A DNA stretch of 64,000 bases from Halostreptopolyspora alba. Lineage in GTDB: Bacteria > Actinomycetota > Actinomycetes > Streptosporangiales > Streptosporangiaceae. How positions within the stretch are numbered: position 1 is the first letter of the stretch; each line of letters starts with the position of its first letter. Location: positions 1 to 64,000 of the forward strand of contig RJMB01000004.1 of the NCBI GenBank assembly GCA_003725585.1, written 5' to 3'. Below are positions 26,337 to 37,059 of the stretch, piece after piece. The notes under the pieces were generated by a model that was not told the origin of the DNA, did not search any database, and saw nothing but the letters and a program-made list of their open reading frames with translations. The translations under genes and the position numbers were made by a program.

Positions 26337-26478
26337 CAAAAACTCAAACACGGCCGCACCACGGTCATGTACACCCGCAGTATCGGCTCCCGGGGTGCGC
26401 CCCGACAATTCCACATCACCGCAGACACGCGCACTGACCACAGTCGGAATACCCCTGACCCGCCACCGCTCACGGAAC
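26337..26478. repeat. Dispersed repeat, copy 2 (27-bp and 99-bp blocks)
   Basis: Blocks 26337-26363 and 26380-26478 match 23978-24004 and 24122-24220. The 99-bp block differs at seven positions, clustered mostly at one six-base patch. The two copies are in the same orientation, 2.26 kb apart, and flank the lipoprotein, membrane protein and TetR genes. Confidence 0.8.
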
Positions 26479-26917
26479 GCGATCCGACCAATGGTCCCGC
26501 ACCCCTCCGGGGAGGGGACCACTCCACGCAGGGCAACACAACACACAGCCCCCCGTTGACACAAACATGGTTTCCCCGGGAAACCGCGACGAGAAATCCC
26601 GCGTGCGCTCTCTCGTCTGCCACCGGCTCGGGCAACAGCACCCGGTAGCCCCCGCCCACCCACCGGTCCACCACCCATCTCCGCCGGGTCTTTGGAGGAA
26701 CCGCTCCGCCGGCCTCGGCGGCGGGTGTGATCGCACTGGTCACGCGTTCAGCCGCACTGGTTCCGCCGTTCGCCTATCCACGGGGAGATCCGGGGCGGGA
26801 TTCCCCGGGCCGCGGTATCTCCGTACGCGGCACCTCACCGCTTCGCGAGGGGCTGTCCACGGCGGAGGACGAAGGAAGGAAAAATATCCCCTCCATTTTC
26901 AATGTATAGCGCACCCG

Positions 26918-26937
26918 GGGGCTTGCGGCAAGGCCCC
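26918..26937 (+). promoter_or_regulatory. Rifamycin-associated element (RAE)
   Basis: GGGGCTTGCGGCAAGGCCCC, an inverted repeat identical to the RAE sequence I recall from published work on actinobacterial rifamycin-inducible resistance genes. It lies about 215 bases upstream of the rifampin monooxygenase, the usual arrangement, and is expected to make the gene rifamycin-inducible. Confidence 0.9.
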
Positions 26938-27138
26938 GGTCGTGCCGCAGAATCTTCCCCTGGCCAGAAACCGTGGAAATCGGGGATTCCGAAACACGTG
27001 TGCTTTTGGGCGTGTGGGTCGCGCGGGGGGGTCGTCCCCCTGTTGGGACTCGCGTGCGGTTGCGGGTACTCGGCGCGGAGGCGCGGAGGCGCGCCGCCGG
27101 AGCGCGCGGAGCGGCTGGCCGGAACGCGACCTTGTTGA

Positions 27139-28578
<1,440 letters not shown>

Positions 28579-28590
28579 GCGCGCGGTTGT

Positions 28591-28616
28591 GCCCCGGCGG
28601 GATATCCGACCGGGGC
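28591..28616. terminator. Hairpin between convergent rox and methyltransferase genes
   Basis: GCCCCGG and CCGGGGC arms with a 12-base loop, located in the 57-base gap between convergent genes; it could serve both. Confidence 0.5.
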
Positions 28617-28635
28617 GGGTCCAGAGGGGTTCGGG

Positions 28636-29490
28636 TCAGGCGGGTTCCTCACCGTCGGGGCCGCCGACCGGGCCGTCCCAGCGGCCAACCCCGCACACCG
28701 CCCACACCTGCTCGGGGTCGTAGTGCGGATCCTCGCCCCGGGGGCGCCAATCGGCCAGGTGGGTCACACCCGGGTCCAGCAGGGTGAGCCCGTCGAAGAA
28801 TCGGCGGATCTCGGCGATGGAGCGGATCTGGCCGGGTGAACTGGTGGCCTCGTAGAGTTCCTGGACGAAACGCGCCCGCTCGGGCTGGGTGTCGCGTTCG
28901 ACGTGGCTGATGGCCACGTACGACCCGGCGGGCAGCTGCTCCAGATAGCGCCGCACGAGCGCGTGGGGTTCCTGGTCGTCCTTGAGGAAGTGCAGCACCG
29001 CCACCAGCAGCAGGCCCACCGGGCGCGAGAGGTCCAGCCGCCGCGTCAGTTCCGGGTGGGCGAAAACCGTCTCGGGTTCGCGCATGTCAGCCTCGACGAC
29101 GCCGGTGATATCGGGGCGTTCGGCCAGTAGCGCCTCGGCGTGCACCCGCACGACCGGGTCGTGGTCGACGTAGACGACACGGGCGTCGGGGTGGTGGCGC
29201 CGTGCGACCTCGTGCACCGGGTCCTGGGCCGGCAGGCCGGCGCCGATGTCGAGGAACTGGTCCACGCCCGCTTCGCACATCATGTCCACGGCCCGGCCGA
29301 GGAAGGCGCGGTTGGCGCGGGCCCACATGGGCGTCTCGGGAACGGCCGCCAGTAGCCGCTCAGCGGCCTCGCGGTCGGCGGCGTAGTTGTTCTTTCCGCC
29401 CAGGTAGTAGTCGTAGAGCCGGGCGGAGCTGGGCACCGTGGGGTCCACTCCTGGGGAGACGGTGTCGGCGGGAGTGGGGTCTTCGGTCAT
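28636..29490 (-). CDS. DUF574-type SAM-dependent methyltransferase
   Basis: 284 residues of the actinobacteria-specific DUF574 family. The N-terminal signature ARLYDYYLGGKNNYAADREA is followed by NRAFLGRAVDMMCEAGVDQF and the SAM-binding motif LDIGAGLPAQ. The second strand VVYVDHDPVV and the ADMREPETV segment are also typical. The C-terminal cap contains FFDGLTLLDPGVTHLADWRP. Substrates of the family are unknown; genomes of Streptosporangiales and Streptomyces hold dozens of copies. A paralogue lies at 49992-50849 in this window. The ATG at 29490 has only a weak ribosome site. It is monocistronic as far as visible. Confidence 0.9.
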   Translation of the reverse strand: MTEDPTPADTVSPGVDPTVPSSARLYDYYLGGKNNYAADREAAERLLAAVPETPMWARANRAFLGRAVDMMCEAGVDQFLDIGAGLPAQDPVHEVARRHHPDARVVYVDHDPVVRVHAEALLAERPDITGVVEADMREPETVFAHPELTRRLDLSRPVGLLLVAVLHFLKDDQEPHALVRRYLEQLPAGSYVAISHVERDTQPERARFVQELYEATSSPGQIRSIAEIRRFFDGLTLLDPGVTHLADWRPRGEDPHYDPEQVWAVCGVGRWDGPVGGPDGEEPA

Positions 29491-30551
29491 GGGGGCCTCG
29501 GGGGACGCGGTGAGCGGAGGTGGGTCTCGGGCGCACCGTACACGGTGGTGCTACCCACGGCGATCCTAGTCGGTCGTGGAGGCGGCCGTTGGCGGGCTAT
29601 CGCGGCCGGTTGCGGACACTGGTGGGTGGTGGCGGCGCTCGCGCACGCGGGGACCCGACCGTGGCGACACCTGGGGCTCACCCGCGTACCGTGTGCTGGC
29701 CGGCGGCACCCCGGACGTGTCACCACCGACGGTTCTCTGGCGGACGAGAACCGCGAACACGCGTTTTCCGTGCCTCGTGCTTCGACACTTTCTTGGGCCT
29801 GGAACGCGCGACGGTCACAGAGTCGTGTGGTGGCGGCCCGGGTCATCCGCCACCGGCTGTCCCCCTGACGGAAGGTGTGGTGATGACGTGTGTGTCGGGA
29901 CCGGCCACCGAACGTCCGGGGTGGTCGCACGGCGCTGGGGCCTCCCGGCGCCGGCGTGTTCGCTCGGCTCCGCGATGCGGATCCCCGGGGTGTCGCTCCG
30001 ACAACCTCTCCGACTCCTGTCCACGACTCGACCCGAACACCCGGATGGCGGACCAGTTGCCGCGGCTGCCTCTGTCTGGATCCGTGCGCGCACCGCATCG
30101 CGGCGGGTCACCGCCGGCGGCCACGGGTGTCCGGCGGCTCGCATCCCCAGTACGCCCGCAACGAGGGCACCGGACTCGTTTCCCGCATCCGCCGTCGTGG
30201 ATACGCGCCTCGTACTGACCGGCCACGAAAGTCTCGTCGGATCCGGAGCGGCCTGGCTCGTCGGCCACGGCACGAACGGCGCGAGAGTCCACCCGCGCGC
30301 TCGCCGACCCAAAACCCCACAAAAGACCATTTTCCCGCTATATCAATTCTAGTGACACAACCGAGAGACAAACAGAAAACGAGCGAACAATAATTCAGCA
30401 CCCGAAACCAGGCCCGAATTTCAGGTAACCGATTGACTCCCGCGCCGATTTGGGTAACTGAATCGTGGGTTCCTGGACGTGGATGACCTCTCCTCAGGAA
30501 CCGCCCCGTGCCGTCTCCCCTTCGTACGACGGACTCTTGTGGAGGTAACAG
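29491..30551. other. 1-kb gap without a supported gene
   Basis: Several long but compositionally shadow-like frames overlap here; none has family resemblance or a ribosome site. The last 200 bases (30340-30540) are A/T-richer and include TTGACT at about 30433 and two partial direct repeats of GGTAAC(C/T)GA(T/A)T (about 30424 and 30450), probably the promoter region of the deaminase fusion gene. Confidence 0.5.
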
Positions 30552-32840
30552 GTGGACCCCTCGGAGACTCCCGACATCGCCCCTGACGACACCGACGCCC
30601 CCCGCTCCGACATCCCCGCCCCCGAATCGACCGTCGCCGTGCGGGGCCAGCTGCTGTGGTTTCGCGACGACCCCTTCCTGGTCTCCCCCAAGCGGGCGAT
30701 GCGCCACGAGCACGACGGCCTCCTCATCTGCGTGAACGGGAGGATCCAGCACTGCGGGCCCCACGAGAGCGTCAGGGAGCACCTGCCGCCCGGAGTCACT
30801 CCCGTCGACCATCGGGATAAGATCATCACGCCCGGTTTCGTCGACACACACGTGCACTACTCCCAGACCGCGATGATCGGAGCCTACGGCGAGAAGCTGA
30901 TCGAGTGGCTACAGAAGTACGTGTACCCGGAGGAGATCAAGTTCTTCGACCGGTCCTACGCCGCTGAGATCGCCCGCCTCTTCTGCGACCAACTGTTGCG
31001 CAACGGCACCACCACCGCGCTGGTCTTCTGCACGAGCCATCCGGAATCGGTCGACGCGCTGTTCGAGGAGACCAACCGGCGCGGGATGCGCATCGCCGCC
31101 GGAAAGGTGCTCATGGACCGCAACGCCCCCGAGGAGCTGCTCGACTCCTCCGCCCAGCGGGCCTACGAACAGTCTCAACAGCTGATCGAACGGTGGCACC
31201 ACGCCCCCGGCACCCGCGGCGTCTACGCCGTCACCCCGCGCTTCGCCGTGGCCTGTACCGAGGAGATGTTACGAACCGCCAGCGACCTCTGGGCCAGCGC
31301 CGAGGGGCTGCTCATGCACACGCACGTCTCCGAGAACCCCGACGAGGTCTACCAGGCGCGTGGATTGTTCCCGGAGCGCTCGGGCTATCTGGACGTCTAT
31401 CACCACTACGGACTGCTCGGCCACAGGGCGGTGCTGGCCCACGGGGTCTACCTGACGGCCGGCGAGCTGGACACCTGCGGCGCCACCAACGCGGCGATCG
31501 CCCACTGCCCCACGTCGAACCTGTTCCTGGGCAGCGGGCGCTTCCAACTCCGCGAAGCCAAGAACCCCCGGCGGCCGGTCACGGTGGGTCTGGGCACCGA
31601 CGTGGGCGGTGGGACGAGCTTCTCCCCCCTGGGCACGATGAACGAGGCGTACAAGGTGGCGGCCCTCGGCGACTACGCCCTCGACGCGGTACGGATGTTC
31701 TACCTGGCCACCAGGGGCGGCGCCACCGCACTGGGCATGGAAGACCAGATCGGTTCGCTGGACCCCGGATACGAGGCCGACTTCACCGTTCTCGACCCGA
31801 AGGCCACCCCACTGTTGGCCCGGCGCACCCAGGACAGCCCCAACATCACCGACACACTGTTCGCCCTGTCCATCCTGGGTGACGACCGCACCGTCGCGGA
31901 GACCTACGTGGCGGGACGGCGGTCCTACAAGCGCGACACGGAGCCGGGACCACAGCCGCGACACAACCGCACCCTCGCCTGGAGCCGCTACGACTGGGAG
32001 AGCGACACGTGGTTGCCCGACCAACGGACCCCGATCGTCGGATGGCGCGCCCCGGCGATCGACGCCTACGCCGGCAGCCTGCACTGCGTCTACAACTCCC
32101 CCACGGACAGGCTTCAGTGGACGACATTCACCGGAACGGAGTGGAGCACCCCCGTCGCCCTGGGTGTCCGGGCCGGCCCCAACCCGGCCGTGGCGGCCTA
32201 CAACGGCAAGCTGTACTGCTGCTACGCCTTCTCCCCATGGGACATCAACCTGATCACCCACGACGCCGAGACCGGGGAGTGGAGCCGACCCCAGCGACTC
32301 ACCAGAGCCCCCGCGACCAACCAGCCACCGGCCCTGGCCGCCTACCACGGGCTGCTGTACGTGTTCCTGCACGACCGTACGAACGAGCCACATCTGCACT
32401 GCGCCACCTACGACGCCGAACAGGACCGGTGGAGCGAGTGGCACCGGCTCTGGCGGATACAGTCCTACGCTCCCGTGGCCACGGCCCCCTTCGCCGGCCG
32501 GCTGTACGTGATGTACTCCCCCGGCCCGATGGGTGACCAGTCGCGGGACCTGAGATGGACCTCCTACGACTCCGAGACCGACACGTGGGACGCGCACCGG
32601 GTCCTCACCGGCACGGCCGAGACGGCGCGCCCCGCGCTCACCCCCTACAACGGGCTGCTGTACGCCTCCGGGCACCAGTGGACCGGCAACGAGCTGCGCA
32701 ACTGGACCGCCAGGCTGGGACCCGACGTTCCGACCTGGAGCACCCCCGAGTGGAATCCCCACATCCACCCGGGATCGGGCTACGGCCTGGGGATGACCGC
32801 GTACAACGGGCTGCTCTACGCCGCCTACTTCGTCACCTGA
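30552..32840 (+). CDS. guaD: Guanine deaminase fused to a C-terminal propeller-like repeat domain
   Basis: 762 residues; GTG start with GGAGGT five bases upstream. Residues about 28-465 are a full guanine deaminase (amidohydrolase) converting guanine to xanthine: GFVDTHVHYSQTAMIGAYGE (HxH zinc ligands), KYVYPEEIKFFD, LLMHTHVSEN, AIAHCPTSNLFLGSGRF and VTVGLGTDVGGGTSFS (zinc Asp). Family members are about 430-460 residues. The extra ~290 residues form six repeats of about 50 residues, each with a variant of PAxxAYNGxLYxxY (near residues 499, 543, 590, 639, 692, 745), resembling a six-bladed lectin- or tectonin-like propeller. No signal peptide is visible. I know of no characterised deaminase with such a domain; it may bind sugar or a partner. 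Confidence 0.9.
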   Translation: MDPSETPDIAPDDTDAPRSDIPAPESTVAVRGQLLWFRDDPFLVSPKRAMRHEHDGLLICVNGRIQHCGPHESVREHLPPGVTPVDHRDKIITPGFVDTHVHYSQTAMIGAYGEKLIEWLQKYVYPEEIKFFDRSYAAEIARLFCDQLLRNGTTTALVFCTSHPESVDALFEETNRRGMRIAAGKVLMDRNAPEELLDSSAQRAYEQSQQLIERWHHAPGTRGVYAVTPRFAVACTEEMLRTASDLWASAEGLLMHTHVSENPDEVYQARGLFPERSGYLDVYHHYGLLGHRAVLAHGVYLTAGELDTCGATNAAIAHCPTSNLFLGSGRFQLREAKNPRRPVTVGLGTDVGGGTSFSPLGTMNEAYKVAALGDYALDAVRMFYLATRGGATALGMEDQIGSLDPGYEADFTVLDPKATPLLARRTQDSPNITDTLFALSILGDDRTVAETYVAGRRSYKRDTEPGPQPRHNRTLAWSRYDWESDTWLPDQRTPIVGWRAPAIDAYAGSLHCVYNSPTDRLQWTTFTGTEWSTPVALGVRAGPNPAVAAYNGKLYCCYAFSPWDINLITHDAETGEWSRPQRLTRAPATNQPPALAAYHGLLYVFLHDRTNEPHLHCATYDAEQDRWSEWHRLWRIQSYAPVATAPFAGRLYVMYSPGPMGDQSRDLRWTSYDSETDTWDAHRVLTGTAETARPALTPYNGLLYASGHQWTGNELRNWTARLGPDVPTWSTPEWNPHIHPGSGYGLGMTAYNGLLYAAYFVT

Positions 32841-33052
32841 GCCGCTTCCGGTGTGTCCGGGAGCGACGGCCGCGACCGGCGCAGCACCGAAACGACGGGA
32901 CACGGCTCCTCGCAGCGGGCGAACCAGGCACGTAGCTCCGAAAGCGCCCGCTCGGGCTCCCACGCGCCCGAGCGGGCGGTCAGGGCGCTGAGCCACACCC
33001 TGGCGCCGTTGATCCGGGGACGGGACCCGCGGGGGTTGGCGGCCGACGTCAT
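32825..33052 (-). CDS. Possible small hypothetical protein
   Basis: A 75-codon frame (MTSAANPRGSRPRINGARVW...) with coherent amphipathic sequence (ALSELRAWFARCEEPCPVVS) convergent with, and overlapping by 16 bases, the end of the deaminase fusion. No strong ribosome site; only a GGTGGG-like stretch precedes the ATG. It could equally be chance in a GC-rich gap. The rest of the gap from 32841 to 33262 holds nothing else recognisable. Confidence 0.3.
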   Translation of the reverse strand: MTSAANPRGSRPRINGARVWLSALTARSGAWEPERALSELRAWFARCEEPCPVVSVLRRSRPSLPDTPEAAQVTK

Positions 33053-33262
33053 CCCACCGGGGTCAGCGTCACGCGCGACGCGCCACCGAGCGGCCCGAGC
33101 GGCTCGGTGCCCGCCCTCATCGGCGCCTCACCGGGCATAGGCGGGATGACCGGCCTGCCTGCGGCGGTGCGGGCGCTCCGTTGACAGCCGAGGGGCGCGC
33201 ATGAAGACGCGAGGAGCGGGACATGAGAACCCGTGCGAACGTTAGTCAACGGAGGTGGGGCC

Positions 33263-33946
33263 ATGGGGTCACGCAACGCCGGCGGTGACACAGCGCGCCG
33301 CATCGCGCAGCGCCGGGGTGAGCTGGGGCTCACGCGGGACGAGGTGGCCGAGCGCGCCGGGATGGACCCCGGTTACGTCGCCTACCTGGAGGAGTATCCG
33401 GCGCGCTTCAGCCGGGAGTCGCTCTACCGGCTGGCGCGGGCGCTACACACCTATCCCGACCACCTGCTGGGGGTCGGTACCGACACACCGCCCGGCAGCG
33501 CCGCCACGGCGGTACGCGCGCCGGGGACCAGCGCGCTGACCGCGGAGGAGTGCCTGGAGCTGATCGGACCCGGCGGGGTGGGCCGTGCCGCCTTCACCGA
33601 GACGCCCGACTCGGCCCCGGTGGTGCTGCCGGTCAACTACGCCCTCAGCGACGGCGCGGTGGTTTTCCGTACGGCCGCCGACGGGGTCATCGCCCGCCAC
33701 GCGCCCGGACCGATGAGTTTCGAGGTCGACCGGATCGAGGGCGCCATGAGCCAGGGGTGGAGCGTGCTGCTGGCCGGGCGCGCCCACCGGGTCGACGCCG
33801 CCGCCGAACTGGCCGCCCTGCGCGAGCGCCACCCCCTACGCCCGTGGGCGGGAGGCGACCGCGAGACCTGGATCCGTGTCGAGGCCGAACGGGTCACCGG
33901 TCGCCGCGTCGGCGGGGAGATCAGCGGCCCGACACCCCGGAGGTGA
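33263..33946 (+). CDS. XRE-type HTH fused to a pyridoxamine-phosphate-oxidase-like domain
   Basis: 227 residues. The N-terminus is a Cro/CI HTH (RRIAQRRGELGLTRDEVAER, AGMDPGYVAYLEEYPARFSR, LYRLARALHT). After a linker, residues about 95-220 form a split-barrel flavin-binding domain (ALTAEECLELIGPGGVGRAA, VVLPVNYALSDGAVVFRTAA and a conserved AFTETPDSAPVVLPVNY strand), the PNPOx-like fold used for F420 or FMN. The combination is common in Streptosporangiales and may give a redox- or flavin-responsive regulator. GGAGG seven bases upstream selects the ATG at 33263. It is upstream of, but separate from, the Tm-1-like operon. Confidence 0.88.
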   Translation: MGSRNAGGDTARRIAQRRGELGLTRDEVAERAGMDPGYVAYLEEYPARFSRESLYRLARALHTYPDHLLGVGTDTPPGSAATAVRAPGTSALTAEECLELIGPGGVGRAAFTETPDSAPVVLPVNYALSDGAVVFRTAADGVIARHAPGPMSFEVDRIEGAMSQGWSVLLAGRAHRVDAAAELAALRERHPLRPWAGGDRETWIRVEAERVTGRRVGGEISGPTPRR

Positions 33947-34096
33947 GCCGGGCGGTGGGAGGGCGCCTCCCCCCACCAGCCGTGGACCCCGGCCCGGAAA
34001 CGCCGACTCGCCGGGGCGCCGCGGCGTTGACTCGCCCAAACCGGCCGGTCTAACGTCCAAGGGCTGGAGCGTCCCCTCACCCGAGGAGTTGGACCC

Positions 34097-35317
34097 ATGG
34101 CGCCGACGGTCGCGCTGCTCGGAACGCTGGACACCAAGGGAGCGGAGTACGAGTTCCTCCGGCAGCGCGTCGCCGCGGCCGGATGCGATCCCCTGCTGAT
34201 CGACTGCGGGGTGTACCCGCCCGAGGGGGCCACGCCCGGGGTTCCCGCCACACGGGTGGCCCAGGCCGCCGGCACCACGGTGGAGCGGCTGCGCGAGGCA
34301 GCCGACCGCGGCGCGGCCGTGGCACGAATGGCCGATGGTGCGGCGGCGATCCTGCGGGAGCTGTCCGAGGCGGGCCGGGTCCAGGCGGCACTGGCGGTGG
34401 GCGGCTCCGGGGGCACCGCGATCGCGGCCCGGGCCATGGCGGCGCTCCCGATCGGTACTCCCAAGCTCATCGTCTCCACCGTGGCCTCGGGAGACACCCG
34501 CCCCTATGTGGGCGCGCGGGACGTGGCGATGATGTACTCGGTGGTCGACATCGCCGGAATCAACCGCTTCTCCGCGCGCATCCTCGGCAACGCCGCGGCG
34601 GCGGTGGCCGGCATGGCCGGCGCCGCGGAACCCCGGGTCCCGCCCCGGCCGCTGGTGGGCACCAGCATGTTCGGCGTCACCACACCCAGCGTCACCGCCG
34701 CGCGCGGGAACCTCGAACAGGCCGGATTCGAGGTGCTGGTCTTCCACGCCACCGGCACCGGCGGGCAGTCGCTGGAGGCGCTGGCCGCCGACGGTTACCT
34801 CGCGGGCGTGCTGGACATCACCACCACCGAGCTGGCCGACGAGCTCGTCGGTGGGGTGATGAGCGCCGGCGCCGACCGGTTGCGCGTGGCCGGCCGTCAC
34901 GGTCTGCCCCAGGTGGTCTCGGTGGGCGCGGTGGACATGGTCAACTTCGCCGCGCCCGAGACCGTGCCCGCGGCCTTCGCCGACCGGCTGTTCTACCACC
35001 ACAACCCCAACGTCACGCTGATGCGCACGACCGCCGAGGAGTGCGCCGAGATCGCCCGACGCATCGCCGCCCGGCTCAACGAGGCCACCGGCCCGGTGAC
35101 GCTGTTCCTGCCGCTGGGCGGCGTCTCCGCGCTGTCGGTGGCCGGCCAGCCGTTCCACGACGCCGATGCCGACGCCGCGCTGTTCGCCACGTTGCGCGAA
35201 CACGTCGACCCCGCCCGGGTGGAGCTGCGCGAACTCGACACCGACATCAACGACCCGACCTTCGCCTCGGCGATGACCGACCGCCTGACCCAACTCATCC
35301 AGGAGCACCACACGTGA
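34097..35317 (+). CDS. Tm-1-like ATP-binding domain protein (UPF0261)
   Basis: 406 residues. The N-terminal half reads [20 protein letters not shown] and [20 protein letters not shown]; the C-terminal half contains [40 protein letters not shown] and a catalytic-looking [20 protein letters not shown]. This is the UPF0261 family, related to the tomato Tm-1 virus-resistance protein; its bacterial function is unproven, but it nearly always pairs with the TIM-barrel gene found next here. GAGGAG lies nine bases before the ATG. The stop overlaps the downstream GTG (35314-35317), so the two are translationally coupled. The pair probably handles a small carboxylic or sugar-acid substrate. Confidence 0.9.
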   Translation: MAPTVALLGTLDTKGAEYEFLRQRVAAAGCDPLLIDCGVYPPEGATPGVPATRVAQAAGTTVERLREAADRGAAVARMADGAAAILRELSEAGRVQAALAVGGSGGTAIAARAMAALPIGTPKLIVSTVASGDTRPYVGARDVAMMYSVVDIAGINRFSARILGNAAAAVAGMAGAAEPRVPPRPLVGTSMFGVTTPSVTAARGNLEQAGFEVLVFHATGTGGQSLEALAADGYLAGVLDITTTELADELVGGVMSAGADRLRVAGRHGLPQVVSVGAVDMVNFAAPETVPAAFADRLFYHHNPNVTLMRTTAEECAEIARRIAARLNEATGPVTLFLPLGGVSALSVAGQPFHDADADAALFATLREHVDPARVELRELDTDINDPTFASAMTDRLTQLIQEHHT

Positions 35318-36144
35318 ACCGTGACGAAGCACTCGCCCGGCTGCGCCGCGTTTCCGAGGCGGGCGAGGCCGTGATCGGCGCCGGCGCGGGCACCGGCCTG
35401 TCGGCCAAGTGCGCCGAGGCCGGGGGCAGCGACCTGATCATCATCTACAACTCGGGGCGTTACCGCATGGCGGGGCGTGGCTCGCTGGCCGGGCTGATGC
35501 CCTACGGCGACGCCAACGCGATCGTGGTGGACATGGCGCGCGAGGTGCTCCCGGTGGTGCGCGACACCCCGGTGCTGGCGGGGGTGTGTGGCACCGACCC
35601 GTTCCGGCGGATGGAGGTGTTCCTCGCGGAGCTGAAGTCCCTGGGGTTCGCCGGGGTGCAGAACTTCCCCACGGTGGGCCTCGTCGACGGCACCTTCCGC
35701 GCCAACCTCGAGGAGACCGGAATGGGGTTCGACCTCGAGGTGGCGATGGTGGGCAAGGCGCGGGAGATGGACCTACTGACCGCTCCCTACGTCTTCGACA
35801 CCGACCAGGCCCGCCGCATGGCCGAGGCCGGCGCCGACGTCGTGGTGGCCCACATGGGGCTGACCACCTCGGGCACCATCGGCGCGCGCACCGCGCTGAC
35901 CCTTCAGGAGTCGGTGCGGCGGGTGCAGCACATCGCCGACGCCGCCCGGGAGGTCTCCCCCGAGGTGATCGTGCTCTGCCACGGCGGGCCGATCGCCGAG
36001 CCCGCGGACGCCGGGCACGTGCTGGCCAACACCCGCGGGGTGGCGGGGTTCTTCGGCGCCTCCAGCATGGAACGGCTACCCACGGAGACCGCGATGACCC
36101 AGACCATGCGCGGCTACAAGGAGCTGCGGACCGCCCAGGGCTGA
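35314..36144 (+). CDS. Phosphoenolpyruvate-hydrolase-like TIM-barrel protein
   Basis: 276 residues beginning at a GTG coupled to the Tm-1-like stop. It is a member of the TIM-barrel family annotated 'phosphoenolpyruvate hydrolase family': [76 protein letters not shown] and [20 protein letters not shown], with [18 protein letters not shown] near the end. The annotated activity is predicted from structural relation to PEP mutase-like enzymes; the real substrate is unknown. It forms a two-protein module with the Tm-1-like gene and is followed by a cupin gene 53 bases downstream. Confidence 0.9.
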   Translation: MNRDEALARLRRVSEAGEAVIGAGAGTGLSAKCAEAGGSDLIIIYNSGRYRMAGRGSLAGLMPYGDANAIVVDMAREVLPVVRDTPVLAGVCGTDPFRRMEVFLAELKSLGFAGVQNFPTVGLVDGTFRANLEETGMGFDLEVAMVGKAREMDLLTAPYVFDTDQARRMAEAGADVVVAHMGLTTSGTIGARTALTLQESVRRVQHIADAAREVSPEVIVLCHGGPIAEPADAGHVLANTRGVAGFFGASSMERLPTETAMTQTMRGYKELRTAQG

Positions 36145-36197
36145 ACTGGCGGGAGCGCCCGCGCCCGGGCACGACAACGCGAACAGGAGGCCACGTG

Positions 36198-36614
36198 GTG
36201 CGACTCGCAGCGGTCGACCCCCACAGCCGAGAGACCATGACCTTCGACTGGGGTTCGGCGAAGTGGTACGTGACGCCGGACAGTATCCCGGAGGCCGGGC
36301 TGAGCTTCGGTGAGGTGGTGCTCAACCCCGGCCGGGGACACGACCGGCACAACCACCCCGGAGCCGAGGAGGTGCTCTACGTACTGTCGGGGACCGGGCG
36401 GCAGATGCTCGACGACGAGGAGCCCTTCGACGTCTCCCCCGGCGATGTCATCCACGTTCCACGGGGCATGTTCCACAGCACCGTGAACACCGGCTGGACC
36501 CCGATGCGGCTGATCGCGGTCTACAACCCCGGCGGCGAGGAGGCGGCGCTGCGCCAGCTGCCGGACTTCGTCTCCCTACCGGCCGGCGAGGTTCCCCGGC
36601 TGCGCCGCGAGTGA
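36198..36614 (+). CDS. Single-domain cupin protein
   Basis: 138 residues with a conserved cupin barrel: motif 1 is GRGHDRHNHPGAEEVLYVLS (His, His and Glu metal ligands) and motif 2 is SPGDVIHVPRGMFHSTVN (His). Two consecutive GTG codons at 36195 and 36198 could initiate; AGGAGG at 36185-36190 gives better spacing to 36198. Small cupins act as isomerases, dioxygenases or sugar/acid binding proteins. As the third gene of the Tm-1-like/PEP-hydrolase operon it probably acts on the same unknown substrate. Confidence 0.9.
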   Translation: MRLAAVDPHSRETMTFDWGSAKWYVTPDSIPEAGLSFGEVVLNPGRGHDRHNHPGAEEVLYVLSGTGRQMLDDEEPFDVSPGDVIHVPRGMFHSTVNTGWTPMRLIAVYNPGGEEAALRQLPDFVSLPAGEVPRLRRE

Positions 36615-36697
36615 CGGCCCCGCCCAGAACCGGGCGTGGCCACGGGGCGCGCGTGCCCGGGCCGCCGCCCGTGTTCCGCGACGTCGGCGCGTTCCGG

Positions 36698-37045
36698 TCA
36701 CCCGCCCGCCATCGACCCGACGACCAGGAACGGTTCCTCGCCGGAGACGACGCGCTCCGGGAGCTCGTCGTCGGGGGAGTCATGGGACAGGTCCTCCTCG
36801 CAGGCGAAGAACCGCAGATATCCACGCCGCCGTTGGCTGGTGTGGTCCCGGATCGTTCCCCGCAGCGCCGGGTATCGCTCCTCCAACGCGTCCAGCACGG
36901 AGCGCTGGGTGACGGGTGGCTCCACCCGCAGCAGCACCTCGCCGGTGACGTGGGCGAGGGTGCGCAGGTGGTAGGGCAGCACGACCCGGATCTCGGGCCG
37001 CTGACCGTCCGGACCGTGCACGGCTTCCGCACTCTCGGAACTCAT
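36698..37045 (-). CDS. MoaD/ThiS-like ubiquitin-fold protein
   Basis: 115 residues. The beta-grasp core reads RPEIRVVLPYHLRTLAHVTG, EVLLRVEPPVTQRSVLDALE and ERYPALRGTIRDHTSQRRRG, ending ...EEPFLVVGSMAGG. The C-terminal Gly-Gly is as in MoaD and ThiS, where it is thiocarboxylated for sulfur transfer. It follows the sialidase-like gene by 14 bases. I recall this pairing (propeller protein plus MoaD-like protein) in other actinobacteria, but no sulfur-carrier pathway genes (MoaE, ThiF) are nearby, so the role is uncertain. A GGGGGCGG stretch precedes the ATG. Confidence 0.85.
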   Translation of the reverse strand: MSSESAEAVHGPDGQRPEIRVVLPYHLRTLAHVTGEVLLRVEPPVTQRSVLDALEERYPALRGTIRDHTSQRRRGYLRFFACEEDLSHDSPDDELPERVVSGEEPFLVVGSMAGG

Positions 37046-37059
37046 GTCCGCCCCCGTTC

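Noticed and set aside
23978-26478. CRISPR or tandem-repeat array
   Set aside because: Only two copies, long and far apart, without regular spacers.
29520-30393. Long frames in the 29.5-30.5 kb gap
   Set aside because: Three frames on each strand are open simultaneously, none with a ribosome site or family similarity; consistent with high GC, not coding.
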